NCBI RefSeq assembly: GCF_001625085.1
Contig: NZ_BDAW01000002.1
Span: 1 to 64,000, forward strand
Direction: 5' to 3'
DNA: 64,000 bases
Source of the DNA: Nocardia acidivorans NBRC 108247
GTDB taxonomy: Bacteria > Actinomycetota > Actinomycetes > Mycobacteriales > Mycobacteriaceae
The notes beneath the pieces were generated by a model. The model searched no databases. It was not told the origin of the DNA and saw nothing but the letters and a program-made list of their open reading frames with translations. Position 1 is the first letter of the stretch. The number at the start of each line of letters is the position of its first letter. Shown piece after piece: positions 43,359 through 51,713 of this stretch. The translations under genes were made by a program, and so were the position numbers.

Positions 43359-43724
43359 ATGTCTTTCAGCCCCGTTCGAGCCGCCACTCTGATCGCCTCC
43401 AGCATTATCGCGACCGCTGGACTCGCCATTCTTTCCCCAGTGGCGCAGGCGGCACCCGGCGGCGGACAGACGGGGCTGGACCTGGCCTACGAGTGCGACA
43501 CCCTCAATGCCGTCGCGGTCGATGGAAAGCCCAGGCATTACAAGCTGACCGGCTCCGGGAACTGCTCGGCGCACCGGCAACTCCCGGAGAAGGGAACGGT
43601 CACGGCCGAGGGGCTCGACATCGGGCCGAAGAAAGGTGAGGCCTTCTGGACATGCAGGGGAGCCGAGGTGTCGATCCCGGACAAGATCGCGTCTTCGGAC
43701 TGTGTGATCGGGGTGCCTCGCTGA
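43359..43724 (+). CDS. Small secreted protein, 121 aa
   Basis: ATG 43359 with gaggag 6 bases upstream. The first about 35 residues are a Sec signal peptide: a short basic start, the hydrophobic core LIASSIIATAGLAIL, and a cleavage-like AQAAP. The mature part is small, with four Cys (YECDT, GNCSAH, FWTCRG, SSDCVIG), likely two disulfides. No lipobox. Expected to be secreted or in the envelope; family not recognised. Confidence 0.75.
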   Translation: MSFSPVRAATLIASSIIATAGLAILSPVAQAAPGGGQTGLDLAYECDTLNAVAVDGKPRHYKLTGSGNCSAHRQLPEKGTVTAEGLDIGPKKGEAFWTCRGAEVSIPDKIASSDCVIGVPR

Positions 43725-44040
43725 TTACGGTGCTTTCAGCGAGATGAAGAAGTGCGGCAAGGTCGGTGGTGACGCACCCGCCTGATTGGCATCTCGAAGC
43801 CGTGTAGCCCAAAGAGCTCCGGCCATCTGGCCAGCCTCGCCTACGGTGGCCAGGGAAGATATCCGCCCGACTTCCCGCCCTTCGAACCCCTTTGTATTGC
43901 CGATCCGCCAGGATAGTTGGTGCCGATGGGTCCGGTAGCCCGCCCTGTGGTGCGATCCGTACCTGGTTTGTCGAGTAGCCGAGGTGCTTTCACTTGCACT
44001 AACGTGCCGACCGATCAGGCATGAATCACGAGGGGGGATG
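43725..44040. other. 316-base intergenic region
   Basis: No convincing gene. It contains a weak 7-bp inverted repeat (ctggcca 43827-43833, tggccag 43847-43853), perhaps a terminator or operator. The right end carries a ggggggatg leader for the next gene. Confidence 0.35.
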
Positions 44041-45603
44041 ATGCAGCAGCCGTATCAATCGAATCCGTCGAACGGAAACCCACCCACACTTCCTCTCGAA
44101 GTGAGGGTCGTCGCCGACCGATCGACGGCGGCGCAGTTGACCCGTGCGACCGTGCTCGGTCGCTGGCGTTCACCCAGAACCTGGGCCTACATTGCGACCA
44201 TCCCATTGGTTCTGATGGCCCGCGTTATCATCCTGGTAATCCTGAACACCAGTCGGTCCGGACCCGCGAATCTCTTCGTGACCTACTTCGGATTGCTGCT
44301 GGTCACCATCGTCTTCGCGGTGCTGATCACAGCGCTGCGAATGGTCCGTCCACTCCGCCAGGTAGTCGAGTACGCCTCGCCTGGATCGACGATTACCGTT
44401 CGCTACCAACAGAACTCGCTCGATGTGGTGCTGACGAACAGGACCGTGTCCATCGACTACGGCAAGATCGTCGAGCTGTACGTCATAGGAAACGCGGTAC
44501 ACCTGCGCCCGCGGGGCATGCATCCCATCAGCCTGCCCCGCGAACTCTTCCCCGATGCCGCGCTGAACCTGATGCGCCGTGATATCCAGCCGCTCCTTCC
44601 CACAGGCAGAACTCTGCAACTGGATCGGGTGACCGCCGGACTACTGCTCGCGGTCGCTATCCTGCTCATCCCGGCTTCCTTTCTCACTCAGATAGTGGAA
44701 AGCGGTGCGGGACTGAGCTCTTCGGAGAAGTGGCAAGCCTGGGAGTTCGTCTTCGAATCGTCCAGCGATGCCACCGAGACCAGATTGCGGCTACTGGGCG
44801 CGGCGTATGCGGTGGCGGGCGTGGTCGCCACGGTGGCCGGAGTGCTCCTCTTCAGAGGGCGTGGCGCCCAACGCCCCGCTGTGCGTCGGCTCGGCGTCGT
44901 CGCGGCGAGTTTGGCATTCGGGGTGACGGTGACGTCCGCGCTCGAGGCGAAAACCGCTATCGCACAGGGGAACATTGTTGTCGGCCATACCGCCGGCGTG
45001 GGATTCTGGCCGTTGGTGATTGCGGCGGTCGTTGCATCGGTAGCGTTGGCGGCCAGCCTGATCGGGGCGTTTCCGACTGAATCCGCTGGACAATTTGCCG
45101 TGCCGTCCGCGCCCGATGGTCGTAGCGTGACGGATAAGGTCGGAGCGTGGCTCCTGGGATTCGCGGGTGCTTCGGCGATCGCCAGTTCGTTTACGACGTT
45201 TCTCTCCCGGGAAGACTGGGGCCTAACCGCCTGGCACTACGCGTACGGTTCAGATGCTCTCACGCCATTTGTCGGGATTCCGCTGCTGCTCACCGGCCTC
45301 ACAGCGCTGGGGGCAGCCGTCATGGCCGGTTCCGGTCGACTGCCTAGCGAGCCGATCTCGCGAACGGCGACGCTGTCGGCTTCCAGCCTGCTGTTCGGCT
45401 CAGCCTTGACCCTGGGGCTGAATACCCTGTCCCACCGCATGGTGCTCGGCTTCAGTTTCCAAAACTTCGCCTACTACCACCTCGGCGCGGGATTCTGGAT
45501 ACTCTGCGGGGCAACCATTCTCGCGGGCGGTGCAGTTATCTCGAATTGGATTGCCTTCTCCAGCAAGGTATTTCGTATCGCAAAGCCGACGCCCGGTGCT
45601 TGA
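44041..45603 (+). CDS. Multi-pass membrane protein, YcxB-like domain
   Basis: 520 residues from ATG 44041, after a G-rich gaggggggatg leader; it starts MQQPYQ, like its neighbour MQQPFD. A Pro-rich cytosolic start is followed by two membrane helices (about 65-110), then a YcxB-like domain (SITVRYQQNSLDVVL-type strand, SIDYGKIVELYVIGNAVHL, SLPRELFPDA). The C-terminal half has about eight further membrane helices. Paralogous over the first 200 residues to 45714-47111. Function unknown; membrane-located. Confidence 0.8.
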   Translation: MQQPYQSNPSNGNPPTLPLEVRVVADRSTAAQLTRATVLGRWRSPRTWAYIATIPLVLMARVIILVILNTSRSGPANLFVTYFGLLLVTIVFAVLITALRMVRPLRQVVEYASPGSTITVRYQQNSLDVVLTNRTVSIDYGKIVELYVIGNAVHLRPRGMHPISLPRELFPDAALNLMRRDIQPLLPTGRTLQLDRVTAGLLLAVAILLIPASFLTQIVESGAGLSSSEKWQAWEFVFESSSDATETRLRLLGAAYAVAGVVATVAGVLLFRGRGAQRPAVRRLGVVAASLAFGVTVTSALEAKTAIAQGNIVVGHTAGVGFWPLVIAAVVASVALAASLIGAFPTESAGQFAVPSAPDGRSVTDKVGAWLLGFAGASAIASSFTTFLSREDWGLTAWHYAYGSDALTPFVGIPLLLTGLTALGAAVMAGSGRLPSEPISRTATLSASSLLFGSALTLGLNTLSHRMVLGFSFQNFAYYHLGAGFWILCGATILAGGAVISNWIAFSSKVFRIAKPTPGA

Positions 45604-45713
45604 CTCACCGGGATGATCGATTGAGTACGTGCTGAGCAGCTTCTAGGCCCGACTGGTTCCTCCGCTGCGGCCGCGTTAGGGTCGGAGCGAGAGTCAGGTC
45701 GCAAGGGGGATTT

Positions 45714-47111
45714 GTGCAGCAACCGTTTGACCGGCAGATACCGCGTCCGGAGCCGGTCTCGCCGAACCGGTCTGATGGGCATGCGCGACCTGAGACACCG
45801 ATCGAGGTCGGGTATGTGGCCGATTCCCGGACCGCGCTGCGGCTGAGTCGTGTTCTCGCACTGGCTCGCTGGCGCTCCCCATCGACCTGGGCCGTGTTGT
45901 TGGCAATCCCATTCGTAGTGATGTCTCGGAGGTTCGCCGAGGTCTTCATCGCGTCCAGCTCGCCGGGCTGGAGCTTCACCGGCCTGATCTTCTCCTACCT
46001 TGTAATCCTCGCGATCGCGGCGGGTATCGGGGTGGTGCTCACCGCCCTCCAGATGCTCAAACGCAACCCTACGATCGCGGCCTACACCTCACCTGGCAGC
46101 CCCATATCAGTTCGCTTCCATCAGGATTCGCTGGAGCTCGTGCTGACCACCGGTGCCACCACCATTCCCTATGGTCAGATCAAAGACCTTTTCATGGTTG
46201 GCGACGGGGTATTCCTACGAGAACGAGGCACCCGCGGCCTCGCACTCCCAGGCCAACTGTTCCCTGATGCAGCCCTGAAGTTGATGCGCGGTGAGTTTCG
46301 GTCGTCTCGGTCTCCGCATTCCGGTCTGCGACTCACAGGCCGGGGGCCGCGAGCGCGCGTCATCGCAGCAGCAGTCGTGGCGACTATTGCGATCTCAATC
46401 GGTGTCGGAATGACTCCGGCGTTGGAGGGGCCGCTGGGATTCGCGGTCGGGGTCGGGGCGATCCCGGTGATCGGATTGGGTTTGATCACTGTGGGATTGA
46501 TCCGACGCCGACGAGACGGGCACACGGCATCATCCGCCACGCACCCGATATCCCGCACTGCCGGTGGCGCGCCGGAGATCCGGATTCCGCTGTATAAGAG
46601 AAGTGCGGCGTTGATGGTTGCGGGCGCGGTGCTGATGGCGTCCGGTCTGCTCGGCATCGGGGTGTCCGAAGCGCTCGGCAACGGTGTCTCCGTTGGAGAT
46701 TGCGTGCTCGCCAGCGATTTCCACAAGAATCGAATTGCCGGACTGCACCCGACCAGCTGCGGCGACCCGGATGCGATCTATGAGCTTGCGGCACGGGTAC
46801 GCTCGGGTCACGCGTGCCCAGACGGAGAACTCGAGAATTCGGTGTATTTCGTGCTGACCGAAGGGCCGCAAACCCTTTGTTTCGCACCCGATGTCATTGT
46901 CGACGCTTGCTATCGTGTGCCGTTCGGCAAAAGTTCGAAGTATGAATTAACCCCAGCCGATTGTGCAGACGGAAGGTCGCCGGGCACTCTCCTGCGTGTG
47001 ACGGCTCGGTTCGATGGGCTTGTGGACAAGGATCGTTGTCCGCGTGGCCCATCGGCCTTCCCTCGACCACCCCGCACAGTGTGCTGGATGAACTATGTGC
47101 CCCCTCGTTGA
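45714..47111 (+). CDS. Membrane protein, YcxB-like with Cys-rich C-terminal domain
   Basis: 465 residues; GTG start with ggggga upstream. The N-terminal 200 residues are paralogous to the preceding gene: MQQPFDRQ, two membrane helices, then SVRFHQDSLELVL, TTIPYGQIKDLFMVGDGVFL and LPGQLFPDAALKLMRG. Two more membrane segments follow, then a helix near 300 and an outside domain (about 325-465). That domain has paired Cys in GDCVLASDF, TSCGD, HACPDGE, TLCFAPD, DACYRVPFG and ADCADG, resembling LppU/septum-formation-type lipoprotein domains. The two genes look like a duplication in which the second gained a sensor-like ectodomain. Function unknown. Confidence 0.8.
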   Translation: MQQPFDRQIPRPEPVSPNRSDGHARPETPIEVGYVADSRTALRLSRVLALARWRSPSTWAVLLAIPFVVMSRRFAEVFIASSSPGWSFTGLIFSYLVILAIAAGIGVVLTALQMLKRNPTIAAYTSPGSPISVRFHQDSLELVLTTGATTIPYGQIKDLFMVGDGVFLRERGTRGLALPGQLFPDAALKLMRGEFRSSRSPHSGLRLTGRGPRARVIAAAVVATIAISIGVGMTPALEGPLGFAVGVGAIPVIGLGLITVGLIRRRRDGHTASSATHPISRTAGGAPEIRIPLYKRSAALMVAGAVLMASGLLGIGVSEALGNGVSVGDCVLASDFHKNRIAGLHPTSCGDPDAIYELAARVRSGHACPDGELENSVYFVLTEGPQTLCFAPDVIVDACYRVPFGKSSKYELTPADCADGRSPGTLLRVTARFDGLVDKDRCPRGPSAFPRPPRTVCWMNYVPPR

Positions 47112-47243
47112 CTGCCGAACCGCTGGATATGCAGCAATTGCCCGAGTTCGACCAAGATTGCCCGACTGATATGAGGATGAGCGGTTGGGGCAATCGTGGT
47201 ACCGTCGGCCCGCTGAAGGTGGGCGTGGGAGGGAGCGCGTGTC

Positions 47244-49049
47244 ATGGCCGGTGAGACCACTTGGGATGGATTCTCGGACAAGGTTTTCAGCGGCAGTGTG
47301 CGGCTGAATGTAGCTGACGGCATCGCTGATCAGGCTGCTCGACATGCGGCGGATGTTCTTGACGCGGTCCAGAGTGTGCTGGCGAAGCGATTCGTTGGAC
47401 GACTCAGCGAGGGGCAAACCTCGAGTGTCGCGGGATTCACGTTGCAGGACGGCTTCGGTTACAAGGGCTTTGGCGAGTTGCGCTCGGGTCAGGACATGAC
47501 TGCCATGTTCACGAAATTGGACAGTGACCTTGTCGATGCGCTGAAGGCGCAAGAGAAGATTTTGTCAGAGATGGGAAACGCGTTCGCGTGTGCCGCAAAG
47601 GGTTACAAGAGTACTGAAGACGAATCCAAGAGCTACTTCAACAGTCTCAAACCAGGCAGCAACTCGGGTCCTTATACCGGCATCGACGAAGCAGTCCAGC
47701 AGTACGTCGGGCTCGATTCTTCACGTAACCCGAAGATCGATGACTGGGGCAGTGGTAAAGACTCGGTTTTGAAGAACAGCTTCAGCGGGAGCCACAAAGA
47801 TGCTTCTCTGGCAGACCCTGGTTATAAAGCGAGATACAATGATTCGCTGGAACCGGCCGAGAGCATCGGGTCTGCGGAAATTGATAAGCTGTCAAATATT
47901 GGCATCACGAATGGTGGCCAGCTGGTGCAAGCTGGAGCTGTTTGGAAGTCGTGGGCAAGTTTCCTGCAAGGTAAATTCGCCGAGTACAAGACGAATATCG
48001 GCGCAATCCAAGACACAGGTCAGTGGACCGGTCCGGGTATCGAGTCGATTAACAACGCGCTGACTTCGTATATGGCGCAGGTTCATACGTTGACCGAGTC
48101 TATTGGGGCCGTGGGTGACCTTCTCGTCTACTCTGGCGGATGGGTCTCCAGCACCTACGAGCAAGCGGCTACTGCTCATGCGAACCATAAAAACGACGAG
48201 CGCAAGATGGTCGAAGAGTTCCGGCCCGTCTTCAAGGCGGTCTATCAGTACGGTTGGAATCAGACCTTCAACTCGTTGCCCGGTATACCCAGCCCCTCCG
48301 CGATGGTGAGTCCGTTCACTCCGGGTGCTCCTAAAGGCGACGGCAAACAACCTGGCGGTTACAACCCCAGTGGTAGTGGCACCCCGAGCTCGCCATCCAC
48401 GCCCTCGCTCACAGATCAGCCGAAGGTGGATACTCCGAATCCCAACCAGACTCCGAAGGACAATCCGACCCAGGAAACACCGAAGACCACCACGACGACC
48501 GACCAGACCAGCCAGATCACATCGCTGATCTCAACGCTGGCGCAGCAGGGTGCGTCATTGGCGGAGAATCTGGCGTCGACGGGCTCGTCGTTGATTCAGG
48601 CTCTGGAGAAGAGCACGACTACCACCGACACCACCAAGACAACGGATGATCTCGCGAAACAGATTGCCACGCTGACAAATCTGCCGACCGTCCCGACCGA
48701 CACGAAGACGTCCGGTGGTTCGCCGGGATCTCCGGGTGGCAGCCCGTCTGCCGGAATTCCGAAGGAAACCGTCACGCAGAGCAAGCTTTTCCCGCGCTCG
48801 ACGGTATCCAGTACCGACAAAGACGAAACCGTTTCCACAACGCGCGCCGGGCTCGCAACTGGCGCGGCGACCACAACGGGGGCGGGCACGACCGGATCAT
48901 CGGGCATGCCCATGGGCTCGGGAGCACAGGCAGGGAGCCAAGGTGCGGGTAAGGAACACAAGCGACCCGAATTCCTCAGGTCCGGAGCAAATCTCGATGA
49001 GGTGTTCGAAGATATCCCCGCGGCGGTGCGCTCGGTGGCCGAGAAGTGA
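47244..49049 (+). CDS. EspB-like ESX-secreted protein (module B)
   Basis: 601 residues; ATG 47244 with ggagggag upstream. It is paralogous to 10397-12196. An N-terminal helical domain carries YKSTE (Y121-E125, YxxxD/E), a WTG turn at W261 lies in a second helical segment, and a Pro/Thr/Gly-rich tail ends GKEHKRPEFLRSG with an acidic helix. The module B copy is less GC-rich than the module A copy and has diverged strongly in the first 400 residues, while the tail box is nearly unchanged. The next gene (espG) overlaps its stop. ESX export is inferred. Confidence 0.75.
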   Translation: MAGETTWDGFSDKVFSGSVRLNVADGIADQAARHAADVLDAVQSVLAKRFVGRLSEGQTSSVAGFTLQDGFGYKGFGELRSGQDMTAMFTKLDSDLVDALKAQEKILSEMGNAFACAAKGYKSTEDESKSYFNSLKPGSNSGPYTGIDEAVQQYVGLDSSRNPKIDDWGSGKDSVLKNSFSGSHKDASLADPGYKARYNDSLEPAESIGSAEIDKLSNIGITNGGQLVQAGAVWKSWASFLQGKFAEYKTNIGAIQDTGQWTGPGIESINNALTSYMAQVHTLTESIGAVGDLLVYSGGWVSSTYEQAATAHANHKNDERKMVEEFRPVFKAVYQYGWNQTFNSLPGIPSPSAMVSPFTPGAPKGDGKQPGGYNPSGSGTPSSPSTPSLTDQPKVDTPNPNQTPKDNPTQETPKTTTTTDQTSQITSLISTLAQQGASLAENLASTGSSLIQALEKSTTTTDTTKTTDDLAKQIATLTNLPTVPTDTKTSGGSPGSPGGSPSAGIPKETVTQSKLFPRSTVSSTDKDETVSTTRAGLATGAATTTGAGTTGSSGMPMGSGAQAGSQGAGKEHKRPEFLRSGANLDEVFEDIPAAVRSVAEK

Positions 49050-49828
49050 CGACAACCTGGCGGTTCACCGATGATGAGCTGTACGCGGTCTGGCAGGGCG
49101 TAACGGAGGAGTCGCTCCCCGCGCCTTTGTTCTATACGTGTCGCAACTCTTCCTGGGTCAGTTATATGCGGGAGTTGGCAGATCACCGTCAGCGGCTCCG
49201 CGATCGGGTGAACCCGGGATTCATCGGAGTTCTGGAGTGCATTCGGAACCCGGATATCAGGATCGAAGCACAAGGATGGAGCGGGCAGGACAGGCGTGAT
49301 CCCGCGGCGAGTATTCGAATCGCGGGCGCACGCCAGGCGGGCAGAGGCTTCCTCATCATGCAGGAGCCCGGCGAAACCATCGGCCACGCAAAGGGTTTCA
49401 CGGTTACCGAGTTCGATGCTTTGGAACTCGGCCGACGGATCGCTGAAGCGTTGCCCCCGGTCGATGCGGGCCAACAAGGTGACATAGTGCTGACCGACCG
49501 GACTCAGAGCGAGCAGGACTATTACTTCGGCCAGTCGATCGTCGGTGACCCCATGACCACGTCATCCACAGCTCGCTCGAAGGCATTCCTGGCAGCTCCT
49601 CATGTTCGGGCCGGTGTCATCGAGGTGATTCAAGGCCAATCGAAATTTGGGCCGCGCGGGATTCTCCGGCATCGCCTGGATTGGCGGGATCTGGAGGAGG
49701 ACGGTCGATACTTGATTGCCGACGGCACACCACGAACGGCATTCTCAGCCGATACGAATCGTATGACGTCGTTGATCAACTCACGGATCGCGGACGTGGT
49801 GCGGGCGATCAAGGATGAGCGTGGATAG
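49046..49828 (+). CDS. espG: EspG-family ESX chaperone (module B)
   Basis: 260 residues; GTG 49046 overlaps the EspB-like stop (GTGA), so it is translationally coupled. It starts TTTWRFTDDELYAVWQ, as EspG proteins do, with a middle QQGDIVLTDRTQSEQDYYFG and the C-terminal block KFGPRGILRHRLDWRDLEEDGRY. That block is nearly identical to one in the module A copy (FGPRGITRHRVDWRDLVDDGRY). Expected to bind an ESX substrate in the cytosol. Followed by a convergent lipoprotein gene. Confidence 0.85.
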   Translation: MTTTWRFTDDELYAVWQGVTEESLPAPLFYTCRNSSWVSYMRELADHRQRLRDRVNPGFIGVLECIRNPDIRIEAQGWSGQDRRDPAASIRIAGARQAGRGFLIMQEPGETIGHAKGFTVTEFDALELGRRIAEALPPVDAGQQGDIVLTDRTQSEQDYYFGQSIVGDPMTTSSTARSKAFLAAPHVRAGVIEVIQGQSKFGPRGILRHRLDWRDLEEDGRYLIADGTPRTAFSADTNRMTSLINSRIADVVRAIKDERG

Positions 49829-49871
49829 CCGGCGGTGACGCCAGCCATCCACAAATGTCCTGCAAGCCTGA

Positions 49872-50447
49872 TTATTTGGCCACCGAAGCCAAGACCTTGT
49901 CCGCCGAGCCCGGCTTCTTGCACTCCTCGCGCACCCAGATCAACGTCGGAAACGGTCCCGCGCCACCGAGTTCCGGCTTCTCCTTGGTCAGTTGCTGCAT
50001 GAGCGCTATGCCGGTGTCGTCGTCGGTGTCCTTGACGAGGAAGTCGCGGCAGGTCATGGTGGCGACGTTGCTGAAGGTCGCGACGGTTGACGGGGTGACT
50101 TCCAGGGCGACGCCGATTGCCTGGTTCTCCTTGCCGTTTCCCTTACAGTTCATCTCGGCCCAGGTGATGCCGAGGGTGTCGCTGCCGGAGTTCTGCCAGT
50201 TCGGGTTCTCGGCGATCACTCGCTGGAGCAATGTCTTTTTGTCGACCTGGCTCATGGCCAGGAATGCGGCACAGGTGGTTTTGGAGGCTGTGCCGAGGCC
50301 GGCGGCGCGGTCCTGTGTTGTTGTCGCGGCGCTGGAGCTGCTGCTCGTCGAGGGCGCGGTCGCCGTGCCGGACGTCGTGGATCCGCAGGCGGTCAGTGTC
50401 GCGATTGCGACAAATGCCCCACAGGCTGCGGTAATGGAACGCTTCAT
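49872..50447 (-). CDS. Lipoprotein, 191 aa
   Basis: ATG 50447 with ggggag 6 bases upstream; the reading frame is open further upstream but this start gives the signal peptide. Residues 1-20 are a lipoprotein signal with lipobox LTAC (IATLTACGST). A Ser/Thr-rich spacer follows, then a mature domain with Cys in KTTCAAF, EMNCKG, MTCRDF and EECKKP. It should be anchored on the outer face of the membrane. It sits in the opposite direction between espG and the EspH-like gene, splitting module B where module A is contiguous. Function unknown. Confidence 0.8.
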   Translation of the reverse strand: MKRSITAACGAFVAIATLTACGSTTSGTATAPSTSSSSSAATTTQDRAAGLGTASKTTCAAFLAMSQVDKKTLLQRVIAENPNWQNSGSDTLGITWAEMNCKGNGKENQAIGVALEVTPSTVATFSNVATMTCRDFLVKDTDDDTGIALMQQLTKEKPELGGAGPFPTLIWVREECKKPGSADKVLASVAK

Positions 50448-50610
50448 TGTTGATCTCCCCACATCGAATTCCCCGCCCGGGCAGCCACTTTGAGCCCCGA
50501 GCCGCGGTTGATCATGCCAGGAGGCGGCTCGGGGAGCGGCGTTGAATATCGATGGAGATCGAAAACGTCGTATGGTATCTATACGATTACGAACTGGGAG
50601 GGAGTTCTGC
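50448..50610. promoter_or_regulatory. Divergent region, lipoprotein / module B second half
   Basis: 163 bases between divergent starts; AT-rich towards the right, ending gggaggg before the EspH-like ATG. It contains tatggt (about 50572) as a possible -10 element. It probably gives the second half of module B its own promoter. Confidence 0.4.
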
Positions 50611-50976
50611 ATGACCGAGGCGGGGGCTGCGGGTGCTGAATCGGCTGGGCAGGGTTGGGCTTCGGTCGCGATTGCGAATCCGTACGGGTCGATCAAGATG
50701 CGCGTCACCGAGCAGGGGATTCCGGTGGCTGTGAAGGTGGATGCGGCTGAGCTGCATCGGGATCCGACGCAGTTGGCCGCGGAGATGCTGCGGTTGTGTC
50801 AGCGCGCGGCTGCCCGGGCGGGGCTCGCCAGGCGCAAGCAGCTGGAGGCGGCGGGGATGAGTGCCGCGGGGCTCGCGCATACGGGGTTGCCCACCGAGGC
50901 CGATGTCGCTCGGCAGGAGATTGTCGAGGAGCAGGACTACGATACTGAGCCGCAGAGTTGGCTTCGGACTGTGTGA
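50611..50976 (+). CDS. EspH-like small ESX-associated protein (module B)
   Basis: 121 residues; ATG 50611 is chosen because gggagggag ends 6 bases upstream. Strand segment SVAIANPYGSIKMRVTEQGIP, then the helix DPTQLAAEMLRLCQRAAARA, then AHTGLPTEADVARQEIVEEQ and DYDTEPQSWLRTV. It is paralogous to 13011-13355 with the same tail. The ANPYGSI segment recalls the TNPQGSV segment of mycobacterial EspH. It is 12 bases upstream of a YbaB-like gene. Probable cytosolic accessory or chaperone for Esp proteins. Confidence 0.65.
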   Translation: MTEAGAAGAESAGQGWASVAIANPYGSIKMRVTEQGIPVAVKVDAAELHRDPTQLAAEMLRLCQRAAARAGLARRKQLEAAGMSAAGLAHTGLPTEADVARQEIVEEQDYDTEPQSWLRTV

Positions 50977-50988
50977 GGAGGGGGACGC

Positions 50989-51288
50989 GTGGTCGGGTCT
51001 ATGGATGAGCTCGAGGAACGGGTTCGTCGGCAGCTGTATCGGTTTCAGGATTTGGCGGAGCAGATGGCCGCTGTTCGGGGGCGTGAGACCTCCGAGGACG
51101 GCGCCGTACTGGCCGAGGTCGACGGGAACGGTGCGCTGCGGGATCTCCAGTTCAGCCACGCTGTTTCGCGTATGACACCGGACGAGTTCGAGCGCGCGGT
51201 GGTGACGACGTCGGCCGCGGCGGCGCGCGCGGCGTTCGAACGGCGGGCCGAGATAGTAAACCGATTCAATGAGGAAGTGGCCGGTTAG
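50989..51288 (+). CDS. YbaB/EbfC-family protein
   Basis: 99 residues; GTG 50989 with gaggaggggg about 6 bases upstream (ATG 51001 is too far). It has the compact YbaB layout: helix DELEERVRRQLYRFQDLAEQ, strands AVLAEVDGNGALRDLQF, helix PDEFERAVVTTSAAAARAAF. It has no counterpart in module A. Family members can bind DNA or act in secretion loci; here, between EspH-like and EspC-like genes, an ESX accessory role is likely but unproven. Confidence 0.8.
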   Translation: MVGSMDELEERVRRQLYRFQDLAEQMAAVRGRETSEDGAVLAEVDGNGALRDLQFSHAVSRMTPDEFERAVVTTSAAAARAAFERRAEIVNRFNEEVAG

Positions 51289-51398
51289 ACCGGTCCGTTA
51301 ACGCAATCTTGCGCCAGAATTTGCGTTTTACTGTCTGGCACAACCAATTTCGTACTTGTACTGTCATTCAAGATCGATGTACCTGGGAGGGACCACCG
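51289..51398 (+). promoter_or_regulatory. AT-rich leader of the module B EspC/EspA-like pair
   Basis: 110 bases, clearly AT-rich (ttgcgttttactgtctggc), ending gggagg before ATG 51399. It corresponds in position to the AT-rich leader at 13356-13443, so each pair probably has its own promoter. Confidence 0.4.
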
Positions 51399-51713
51399 AT
51401 GACTGCCAATTACGTGAAGGCGGATTTCGAACCAATCTTGGCCTATGGCACCCAGCATGCGGGGATCGCGGCGCAGGTTGCGGGGGCGGCCGCGGCCGAC
51501 TCGGTCAGCGCACTGGCCTCGGCGGTGCCGATGTTCGGATTGATCGGGCAGGATTTCCTGCTGGCTTTCGCGGGGGCGCAGGGGTCGTACCTGTCCTCGG
51601 CGGCGGAAATCGCCGCCGTGCACGCGGAAACCGCGGTCAGCGCGGCATCGGCCGTCGCGACCTACTCGACCACTGAGCTGGCTTCGGCGTCGACCTTCCT
51701 CAGCAACCTGTGA
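51399..51713 (+). CDS. EspC-like small ESX-secreted protein (module B)
   Basis: 104 residues from ATG 51399 (gggagg 8 bases upstream). A helical hairpin with VPMFGLIGQDFLLAFAGAQG, an almost exact match to the module A paralogue, and a C-terminal YSTTE (Y89-E93, YxxxD/E). The stop overlaps the EspA-like start (GTGA). Expected to be exported with its partner by an ESX system. Confidence 0.8.
   Translation: MTANYVKADFEPILAYGTQHAGIAAQVAGAAAADSVSALASAVPMFGLIGQDFLLAFAGAQGSYLSSAAEIAAVHAETAVSAASAVATYSTTELASASTFLSNL

Noticed and set aside
43600..43812. Minus-strand frame overlapping the small secreted protein gene
   Set aside because: Low-complexity Cys/Arg/Ser content, no start signal, and antisense to a gene with a clear signal peptide.
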